Of a stretch of DNA of 64,000 nt, positions 58,014 to 64,000 are shown piece after piece. The notes under the pieces were generated by a model that was not told where the DNA came from, did not search any database, and was given only the letters and a program-made list of their open reading frames with translations. Origin of the DNA: Natrinema ejinorense (lineage in GTDB: Archaea; Halobacteriota; Halobacteria; Halobacteriales; Natrialbaceae); the NCBI RefSeq assembly GCF_002494345.1, contig NZ_NXNI01000002.1:62001-126000 (forward strand). The letters are read 5' to 3'. Each line of letters opens with the position of its first letter. Within the stretch, counting starts at the first letter, position 1. The position numbers and the translations under genes are program-made.

Positions 58014-58072
58014 TCGCGATCACCTCCGGCCCGGGAAGCCATGCTTCCGAGCAGCGTGGTATCTTTCGCCAT
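58010..58072 (-). CDS. 20-codon micro-ORF at the head of the siderophore operon
   Basis: ATG 58072 stands 6 nt past the iron box and about 27 nt past a TTTATT TATA element, a leaderless position. The frame reads MAKDTTLLGSMASRAGGDRE and ends in a TGA (58012-58010) overlapping the dat GTG. A strong GGAGGTGA inside its last codons would serve dat. The best example of the four leader micro-ORFs. Confidence 0.55.
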   Translation of the reverse strand: MAKDTTLLGSMASRAGGDRE

Positions 58073-58078
58073 CAATTG

Positions 58079-58096
58079 TTTTAGGCAAGCCTAAAA
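58079..58096. promoter_or_regulatory. Iron box of the dat-bdb-iuc operon
   Basis: TTTTAGGCAAGCCTAAAA is a perfect 18-bp palindrome placed between the TATA-like T-rich stretch (58097-58110) and the first ATG. Confidence 0.85.
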
Positions 58097-58269
58097 ATAA
58101 AAAACTACTGGTATATACCAGATTACTAGTAAATTTTAATGTAATCTGATTATAGATGTGAAATGGGCAAGATATTGCGTACACACGGAGCTAACGCGAC
58201 CGCACAGGCGGCGGAGCGAGTAACCTACCAGCAGGCGATCAGACGCAAAGCGCGCCCTGAATCACCGGA

Positions 58270-60120
58270 TCAGTCGTTGAGTTCGGCTAGCGCGTTCGTC
58301 ACAGTCCCGTAGGCGGTCACCTCCGGTGGCTCGGGGCCGTCGGCATACTCGTAATCGGTCAAGCGGCCGCGGTTCAGACAGAGGCGGGTAAACTCGGGTT
58401 TGAACAGGTCAAAGCGGTCGAAGCGGGGCTCTAGATCCGGGTGAGCCGACTGGTACCGTTCGATGCTGTCGCGCACCTGTCGCCAGAAGACGGTCTCGTC
58501 GTACCCGACCTCCCGTTCGAGGAGATCAGAGACGTACCGGAGAACACAGATGAACACGGTGCCGAAGATGTGCTGGCACAGCGCCTCTGGTTCCTTTTGA
58601 TGGAGGATCTCGGGGTGATCGTACAGGTCGTCGGGGATCACTGATGCCTCGGGAAGGCGCTCGTCGCTCAGCGCGATTTCGTCGACGTAGTCCTTGACGG
58701 CGATCCGGACCGGCTGACCGTCCCGGTGAATCAAGAGGACGTTCGTCCCGTGTGGCATGAACACCAGCCCGTACTTGTACAGGTAGTGCAACAGCGGCGG
58801 GAAGAGGACATCGAGGAACTCCTCGATCCATGCCGCCAGCGAGAGACCTGCTCGAGACGCGAGCGACGAAACGACTGGCGAACCGTCGACGTCGCGATGT
58901 AACAGCGCAGAGAGCGGCAGCGCCTGCTCGGACTCTGTCGTGAGCGACTGGACGCTCTCGCGCCAGACCGCGCCCAGCAGTTCTTGGTACTGGTACGGTG
59001 CGGCGGAGAGTTGTGAGAACTGGGGGTGCTCGTAATTAATACTCGCGATCTCTCCGGGCAGGACGAGGTCGCAGTCGTCTCTGAGGAACGGATCCTGATC
59101 GCAGATCCCCTTGACGACCTCGGTCACGCGCGGAGCGGCCAGGGCTTGCTCGCCCGGGAGACCGCGGTACACGATCGTATTCAGGATCCGCATCGGTACC
59201 TTGACGTGTGGTTTCGTCGGGTCCGAACGGTTCGTCAGCGTCCGGATCGACTGCTGGGGAAGGTACGTGTCGGGCCCGGATCCGAGCGGGACGATCTCGT
59301 CTGCCGCGATTGCAGGCGCGAACAGTTGGGCCAGCGTGTGTTGCCACTGCCACTCGTGAACTGGCATGAGGTAGTACTCGGCGGGCTCGAGCCCCTGATT
59401 TGCGATCGTCCGTTCGAACTCGCCGACGTGATCGCCGAGGTGGGTCTCCATCAGAGAGTCGTACTCGAGGTCGTCGACGCTCGCGAACGTCGCCTCCGAC
59501 TGCCGGACCGCGACCCACTGGAGTGACTGGGGCGTCTGGTTCTCGGGCGCGTACTGGAGGTAGTCCCCGTAATCGAATCCGATACGTCCCTTGTTGACTG
59601 TGAACCAGGGGTGGCCCCGCATCTCGCCTTCGACCTCCATCGCGTCGAGGTCGACGATACTCTCCACGTCGTCGGGGGCGTCGTCGGCGTCGATGTGCGT
59701 GTCAGCCAGGAGGGTGTTGTTGTACTCCCGGACGAGGTAGCTCGCCGTCTGGTCGTCGATCCCCAGGGTCTCGCGAGCGTCGAGCAGGAATTGGATCGCG
59801 TCGGTTGCCTCCGTCCACTCGCCGTCGCCGACCCGTTTCCTGATAGAGTCCGGGTCGACACGGTAGCTGTCGAACACCCGCTCTTTTGCGCGGAACTCGT
59901 AGCTGACGTCGCCGAAAGCCAGGCGGTAGGTCCGCCAGTCGCTGTCGACGGCGTATTCATCGGGTTCGAGCAGTCTCTCGTACATAAACTCCGCGAGCAT
60001 CTTCGCGAACAGTTCCTGATCGACACTCCGCCAGCGCTCCGCCTGGAGCGTCGTCCGAAGCCGCTCGACCTGTGTACTCGAGACGCCACGACTGGCCTCT
60101 CGTTTTCTATGAGATACCAT
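58270..60120 (-). CDS. iucC: NIS siderophore synthetase, IucC type
   Basis: A 616-residue IucA/IucC family ligase, second of the pair. Motifs are MPVHEWQWQHTLAQLFAPAI (near 253), SIRTLTNRSDPTKPHVKVPM near 295 and VFMPHGTNVLLIHRDGQPVR near 455. It would add the second hydroxamate arm. It has its own iron box ten bases before the ATG, so its transcript is almost leaderless and carries no micro-ORF. It lies 257 bp upstream of the dat start on the same strand. Confidence 0.92.
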   Translation of the reverse strand: MVSHRKREASRGVSSTQVERLRTTLQAERWRSVDQELFAKMLAEFMYERLLEPDEYAVDSDWRTYRLAFGDVSYEFRAKERVFDSYRVDPDSIRKRVGDGEWTEATDAIQFLLDARETLGIDDQTASYLVREYNNTLLADTHIDADDAPDDVESIVDLDAMEVEGEMRGHPWFTVNKGRIGFDYGDYLQYAPENQTPQSLQWVAVRQSEATFASVDDLEYDSLMETHLGDHVGEFERTIANQGLEPAEYYLMPVHEWQWQHTLAQLFAPAIAADEIVPLGSGPDTYLPQQSIRTLTNRSDPTKPHVKVPMRILNTIVYRGLPGEQALAAPRVTEVVKGICDQDPFLRDDCDLVLPGEIASINYEHPQFSQLSAAPYQYQELLGAVWRESVQSLTTESEQALPLSALLHRDVDGSPVVSSLASRAGLSLAAWIEEFLDVLFPPLLHYLYKYGLVFMPHGTNVLLIHRDGQPVRIAVKDYVDEIALSDERLPEASVIPDDLYDHPEILHQKEPEALCQHIFGTVFICVLRYVSDLLEREVGYDETVFWRQVRDSIERYQSAHPDLEPRFDRFDLFKPEFTRLCLNRGRLTDYEYADGPEPPEVTAYGTVTNALAELND

Positions 60121-60129
60121 CCGTTGATA

Positions 60130-60145
60130 TTTAGGTCAACCTAAA
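60130..60145. promoter_or_regulatory. Iron box of iucC
   Basis: TTTAGGTCAACCTAAA is a perfect palindrome with a 2-bp centre, directly upstream of the iucC ATG at 60120. Confidence 0.82.
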
Positions 60146-60282
60146 ACATAATAAGCGTTCCCCTCACCCTCGAGCGCGGCGGCGTCGGCCGGTAGTTTCG
60201 GCAGAAACGAACGGCACACGGACTGGCAAATCACGTTGCACAAAAGACCTGCGCGACGAGCACCCCAGTGTGACTCGTCGGA

Positions 60283-61527
60283 TCAGTTCGATCCAGAGAC
60301 GATATCGGCGAGTTCCTCGCGGTCGAACAGCCATTCGTCCTCGGGGATCTCCGGGAGTTCGCCGGCGGTGACCTCGCCAGGCCACTCACCGAACTCGTCA
60401 GGGTAGAGCTGTTTCCCGAGCATCTCGGTCTGGAAGAGGTTGATGATCGGGCCCTGGTACGCCGAGCCGCCGACGTAGAGTTCGTCCTCCTGGACGGCGG
60501 TGAGTTTCTGTCCCAGTGGGCTGTCGCGCATCCCTTCGACGGTCTTTCGGAGAGCATCGTCGTCGTTCCAGTCGCGGTAATTGACACCGAAGTGGAACAC
60601 GATCACGTCGGGATCGACCTCGAGCAGCGCCTCGTAGTCGATCTGGATTCCGGCCTGGCCGCCGTACTCGCCCTCGAAGGCGTCGACGAGCCCGAGATCC
60701 CGGTACTGTTTCTTCCCGTACGTCTTGTCGATCGCAGTCTCGGGATTGTAAGCGCGGAAGAACCCCTCCGTGTCGGGGTTGATCTGTGCGTTGAGCAACG
60801 CAACGCTCGGACGCGCGGACTCGGGCGGGACGCGCGATCGCATGTCCTCCAGCGCCGTCCGGTAGCGGTCGTTGATGGCTGTGGCCGTCTCGGACTTGCC
60901 GAACAGATCCCCATACCGGCTGACGAGTTCGGGGATATCGTAGTAGGCGTAGGGCTCATCGCCAGGCCAGGTCGGCCAGTCGTCGCCGCGCTTGCGGCGG
61001 CTAGCGTTCCCGAAGAAGGGCGCGATCGAATCTTCGATCTCGGAGATGTCGTCCTCGTCGGCGCCGTAGTACGAGATGAACCGGTTTGGGTCGACGGCGA
61101 ACAGGTCCGGGTCGAGTTCGTAGAGAAACTCCGTCTTGAGCGACCAGTCGTCCGTCCGGACCAGATCTAACGATCCGGGATCCGGCACGTCTACGCCTGG
61201 GAGCTGATCGTAGAACCCGGTGAACCAGAACTGGTTGCCTTCGGCGGCGACGAGCTTGTCGGCCTCCCCCAGTGCAGTCAAGATGTCCTCCTCGAATCCC
61301 CACCCGCCAACGATGCGCTCGGGTTTCGACTCTAGTCTGAGTTCGCCGACCGGCGCCATCGTCCCCGAATAGGACCGACCAGCCTGTGTCTGAGTTTCGT
61401 CCGATTCGGCGACCCCACCCGAGAGGTCAGAACAACCTGCGAGCGAACCGGCGGCCAGCAGCGCGGTCCCGTCTTTCATGTACTCTCTCCGGGTCGATCG
61501 ATTCCCGTCTCTTTCAGCTTCTGCCAT
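60283..61527 (-). CDS. Tat-exported iron-siderophore binding lipoprotein
   Basis: A 414-residue ABC substrate-binding protein of the FepB/BtuF type. The signal contains STRREYMKDGTALLAAGSLAGC: twin arginine near 13-14 and lipobox LAGC with Cys near 32. The mature part has ERIVGGWGFEEDILTALGEADKLVA and DYEALLEVDPDVIVFHFGVN, typical of class III binding proteins with a long linker helix. It should hand the iron-loaded siderophore to an ABC permease that is not in this window. Two iron boxes lie upstream. Confidence 0.9.
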   Translation of the reverse strand: MAEAERDGNRSTRREYMKDGTALLAAGSLAGCSDLSGGVAESDETQTQAGRSYSGTMAPVGELRLESKPERIVGGWGFEEDILTALGEADKLVAAEGNQFWFTGFYDQLPGVDVPDPGSLDLVRTDDWSLKTEFLYELDPDLFAVDPNRFISYYGADEDDISEIEDSIAPFFGNASRRKRGDDWPTWPGDEPYAYYDIPELVSRYGDLFGKSETATAINDRYRTALEDMRSRVPPESARPSVALLNAQINPDTEGFFRAYNPETAIDKTYGKKQYRDLGLVDAFEGEYGGQAGIQIDYEALLEVDPDVIVFHFGVNYRDWNDDDALRKTVEGMRDSPLGQKLTAVQEDELYVGGSAYQGPIINLFQTEMLGKQLYPDEFGEWPGEVTAGELPEIPEDEWLFDREELADIVSGSN

Positions 61528-61531
61528 GAAT

Positions 61532-61547
61532 TTTAGGCCAGCCTAAA
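61532..61547. promoter_or_regulatory. Iron box, proximal, of the binding protein gene
   Basis: TTTAGGCCAGCCTAAA is a perfect palindrome four bases before the ATG at 61527; a TATA-like GATATTTAT (minus strand) sits about 26 nt before that ATG. Confidence 0.83.
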
Positions 61548-61565
61548 GGAATAAATATCCTTTGG

Positions 61566-61583
61566 TTTTAGCCCGGCCTAAAA
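61566..61583. promoter_or_regulatory. Iron box, distal, imperfect
   Basis: TTTTAGCCCGGCCTAAAA matches the other boxes except one base in its left arm. It lies 34 bp from the proximal box, so a repressor could bind both around the TATA element. Confidence 0.7.
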
Positions 61584-61589
61584 TTGCTG

Positions 61590-61895
61590 GCTCGAACGGC
61601 TTCGACCGACGGGAGCCTCGGGACTACCACCAATTTATTGCGAATTTGTGGACCTGATGAAAATAAGATGGCATCAATATGCTCTATCTGATCCACGGAA
61701 GGCACACCGGCTCGCACGACTTGCGTCACTATCGACGAATCAGGATCATGCTGCTCCTGCTGAGAACCCCGATACGTTCAGGGGAAAGCCAACGTGGGAA
61801 CTGCGAACGGGTCGATGACCGGCGAGAGCAACTGCCAGTTGTCGGTACTCCGGTCCGTCCGGAACCGTCATCAGTCAATATGCGCACGTTCATAC
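61590..61895. other. Intergenic region after the siderophore island
   Basis: No gene is supported. A frame near 61665-61820 reads YALSDPRKAHRLARLASLST and then stops; it may be a relic but matches no family I know. Confidence 0.35.
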
Positions 61896-62160
61896 ATGTA
61901 CGATCTCACTGCATTCCAGCGTAACCCGCAGTACGTGATCGCCGGCCAAGACGAACCACATGGCCTCGCGATCAAAGATGGGCTCGAGAAGTGCTACCAA
62001 AAAGGGATTCCTCATGGGCGTCTGTATCCAAATCTCGACGATGTCGTAAGGGCTCGTCGAGAACGGCCAGGTCGATCGCCGGACGAACTCCGACACGATC
62101 ACAGCACGTGATCAACGCGGACTCGAGGCCCGGCGCGAGTGGAATCCGGTTGGGGGTGTC
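61896..62160 (+). pseudogene. PadR family regulator, frameshifted
   Basis: From ATG 61896 the frame reads MYDLTAFQRNPQYVIAGQDE, HGLAIKDGLEKCYQKGIPHG and RLYPNLDDVV, the typical start and winged helix of haloarchaeal PadR regulators. Near 62046 the sense moves to another frame (GLVENGQVDRRTNSDTITAR, then GLEARREW). One indel has broken the gene. Confidence 0.7.
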
Positions 62161-62616
62161 CGTCTCGTCGCACTCGGTGTTGGTTTGTCGCGTGGGAGAT
62201 CAAGGGATTTGCTATGCCACAGATACGTATCAAAATCGGGCCGGAGAACGCGCACCGTTCGGTAACACGAAACTTAAACAGCGACGGTCCGGCGACGGGT
62301 GGGTGGTGCCCGCCGCCTGAGCCGTCGCAAGGGTCGGTAGATGATTGGATCGATGTCGCGCTCACCCACGCGACATCGTGTTATTCGGATCGCCGGTTAT
62401 CAATTTCTGGCCGATTCCCATCCACTTGGAATCGCTGTAATGAACAGTCGTTGGTGCTACGATTCGGCACCGTTGAAACCCTCTTTTCAGCCATCGTTCA
62501 TCGTGTTACTACTACCCACGACACCTGCGTATCGATCATTTCAAGTGGGAGATCAGATACGAATCTGATCGTCGCACGAGCGTTCCTTGTCAGCGGTATC
62601 CCTCTCAGAGCCAGCA
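62161..62616. other. Intergenic stretch, nothing recognised
   Basis: Short overlapping frames only, with no motif or RNA gene recognised. Confidence 0.35.
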
Positions 62617-62973
62617 ATGACCGAAAGTGACCGATTGGACGTCGGAGGACTGTGGAACGGCCTCTCGTATGTTATTCTCGGTCTGTTAGCGATAGCCGTA
62701 TTCGTATTCTATGAGAACCCAGTCGATACTGGCGGAGTTGTAGCGGGCGGTGTATTCGTACTAATCGGTATTGCGGCCGTATTCGCCCCACGGATATTGC
62801 CACTGTTCGCCAAACTGAACAACTACTGGACTGGACTGTTTTGGGTGCTCTGTGGGCTCGGGACTCTTGCTATCAGCGTCGTGAGTGCGGACACTGGCGG
62901 TAGATGGATTAGAGGACTCGTTCTCGGCGGTGGGATCGTAATCTATGGGATTCTCGTCGCACTCGGTCGATAG
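62617..62973 (+). CDS. Small four-helix membrane protein
   Basis: A 118-residue protein with four hydrophobic segments (LSYVILGLLAIAVFVFY; GVVAGGVFVLIGIAAVFA; GLFWVLCGLGTLAISVV; LVLGGGIVIYGILVAL). The Met at 62617 (MTESDRLDVGG) is the natural start. Function unknown. Confidence 0.7.
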   Translation: MTESDRLDVGGLWNGLSYVILGLLAIAVFVFYENPVDTGGVVAGGVFVLIGIAAVFAPRILPLFAKLNNYWTGLFWVLCGLGTLAISVVSADTGGRWIRGLVLGGGIVIYGILVALGR

Positions 62974-63039
62974 ACCGACGCTCTGTATTCAACAGACCGT
63001 TTCTAACGTCTATCCAGGATATGGGTGGGGACCTCCGGT

Positions 63040-63237
63040 AACGCCTTCACCTGTACTCGGGAGTTTTGGGAAATCGCCCTGCTGTGTGTCGGACATACTA
63101 TAGTAGCAACTGAAAGTCATTGCACACCTGATCGCACGACAGCGTTGCGATCAGTGTGTAAATCGTTTCAGTTGCTACTATATCAAGCGGGCCATCGAAC
63201 GGTGAAATCCACCGCCGTATGGCGATTCAACACAGCC
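63040..63237 (+). mobile_element. IS5-family 3' end relic, split by a MITE
   Basis: REFWEIALLC before the MITE and IKRAIER after it match REFREITLMC and IKRAVKQ, the C-terminus of the intact IS5 transposase at 44266-45096. The bases after the stop, TGAAATCCACCGCYGTATGG and then GCGATTCAACACAGCC, match the terminal end of that element. Only the last 30 or so codons and the end remain. Confidence 0.75.
63099..63182. mobile_element. 84-bp palindromic MITE
   Basis: The ends TATAGTAGCAACTGAAA and TTTCAGTTGCTACTATA are perfect 17-bp inverted repeats, and the inner arms CACACCTGATCGCA and TGCGATCAGTGTG nearly complete a single long hairpin. It interrupts the IS5 relic; removing it with a TATA duplication gives back a continuous reading (CRTYYIKRA). 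No protein is encoded. Confidence 0.82.
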
Positions 63238-63385
63238 GGTAGAAAACACATATCGGTGGACGGAAACGGAGTCGGGAAATGGGCTTTCAGTTGGAATTAC
63301 CGCCGATCGAATCGGGTTTATTGTCACCACACCACTGTAGCTGACTTGGTGTTGCAGAGTATCTCCTCTCGCTGTCGTGTGGTGC

Positions 63386-64000
63386 TCAATCTCTCCTCCC
63401 GGACAGCCACTCACTATCTCCCAGGAAGAGAACGAACAGCAACAACAGGAACGCCCCTAGCAGCAACGCGAGCGCAGCAATCGGAATCGGTGGTAGCTGC
63501 ACACTGGAGACGGCCACCGCGACCGTCCCGGCAGCCAACCCAACTCCTAGACTCCCCGCCAGATGAGTGACCGAAACGGTGTATGTTCGCGCACTCCGTC
63601 CGACGTCATCTCCAAGCGTAATCGCGTGTTCGGCAACATCCCACGTGACAATCGTCAGCCCCACTCCTAGCAATAACCGGGGCCCGCCTATGTTCGTGGC
63701 CCACGCGAGGCCGACAAGACTGCAACTGAAGAGTGCGACACCGATTCCGACGAGAGGCCGCGTCCAGGATCGGTACAGCGGAAACACGCCCAGTACGACA
63801 CAAGCCATCGCGACCGTTCCACCGAGGAAGGAGAGCCGCTCGAATGGACCACCCGGCGCCAGAAAACTCAGGCCGAGTGCAAGACAGACGATACCGCTCC
63901 CACCAACCACGAGGCTACCGCCGAGAACGCGATAACCACGACGTCGAACGACACCACTTCCCAACAACAGGAGTGAACCGATAGTTTCGACACCAGCGAT
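63386..64000 (-). CDS. DUF7519-type membrane protein, partial
   Basis: At least 204 residues with about six hydrophobic segments and a basic C-terminus (SEWLSGRRD). The frame stays open to the window end (reading IAGVETIGSLLLLGSG), so the start is outside. Segments such as GLTIVTWDVAEHAITLGDDVGRSA resemble the membrane protein that ends haloarchaeal MoxR-DUF58-transglutaminase operons. The rest of that operon would lie beyond 64000. Confidence 0.7.
   Translation of the reverse strand: MAGVETIGSLLLLGSGVVRRRGYRVLGGSLVVGGSGIVCLALGLSFLAPGGPFERLSFLGGTVAMACVVLGVFPLYRSWTRPLVGIGVALFSCSLVGLAWATNIGGPRLLLGVGLTIVTWDVAEHAITLGDDVGRSARTYTVSVTHLAGSLGVGLAAGTVAVAVSSVQLPPIPIAALALLLGAFLLLLFVLFLGDSEWLSGRRD

Noticed and set aside
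62139-62630. Plus-strand 163-codon frame after the PadR relic
   Set aside because: Crosses the relic, has no motif and no coding character after the first third.
1-64000. CRISPR array, tRNA or rRNA genes
   Set aside because: No regularly spaced direct repeats and no recognisable tRNA or rRNA sequence were noticed by eye; a covariance-model search would be needed to exclude small RNAs.

Overview
The window is a haloarchaeal chromosome or megaplasmid segment, most like Natrialbaceae (Natrinema, Haloterrigena, Natronorubrum and relatives). The clues are high GC, acidic proteins rich in Asp and Glu, TATA elements about 25 nt before leaderless start codons, NTGA stop/start overlaps inside operons, bacterio-opsin-activator-type regulators, and decayed haloarchaeal IS5 and IS6 family insertion sequences. 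The assignment to a family is inference; no rRNA or tRNA gene was seen.

Layout. 1-1790: no convincing gene; a repeated hairpin. 1791-10843: HTH regulator, two-gene ABC exporter, alpha/beta hydrolase, a frameshifted lipoprotein, an M48 membrane protease, an AI-2E transporter relic, a DUF2270 protein, a MOSC protein and a pirin. 11162-16313: a formate-dehydrogenase-type unit, with a NuoF-like subunit whose cofactor motifs look degraded overlapping a large NuoG/FdhF-like molybdoenzyme. 16484-21523: multi-PAS histidine kinase, acetyltransferase, small winged-helix proteins and a DtxR-type regulator. 21664-25974: small membrane proteins and a quinol nitric oxide reductase carrying about 335 extra N-terminal residues. 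26108-30766: lower-GC, IS-scarred patch with a membrane protein, a zinc/TRAM-like protein and a lipoprotein. 30767-42877: a CoA-thioester catabolic island (IclR regulator, LLM oxidoreductase, enoyl-CoA hydratase, CoA-transferase, acyl-CoA dehydrogenase, 3-hydroxyacyl-CoA dehydrogenase, thiolase plus OB-fold partner, acyl-CoA synthetase, methylmalonyl-CoA mutase). 43410-46150: transposon graveyard, including an intact IS5-family element inserted in an IS6-family transposase gene with an 8-bp target duplication, then a decayed tyrosine integrase. 46214-61583: an iron-regulated siderophore island. 61896-64000: PadR relic, small membrane proteins, an IS5 relic split by an 84-bp palindromic MITE, and the edge of a DUF7519-type membrane protein.

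The siderophore island is the most coherent system. Six palindromes of the form TTTAGGYNNRCCTAAA lie just before its transcription units. The main operon dat-bdb-iucA-iucB-iucD-sulfatase-like has every gene overlapping the next by 4-8 bp; a second NIS synthetase (iucC), a Tat lipoprotein iron-siderophore binding protein, an MFS carrier, a glutamine-synthetase-like enzyme and an HpcH/HpaI-type aldolase each follow an iron box. At all four transcription starts where the first recognisable gene does not sit right behind the box, I find a micro-ORF of 11-31 codons that starts at the expected leaderless position and ends in an exact NTGA overlap with the start codon of the real gene. This looks like a deliberate leader-cistron arrangement and is my main candidate for something not described before.

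All calls come from reading the sequence; no database search was run. Function names rest on remembered family motifs and are marked with confidences.
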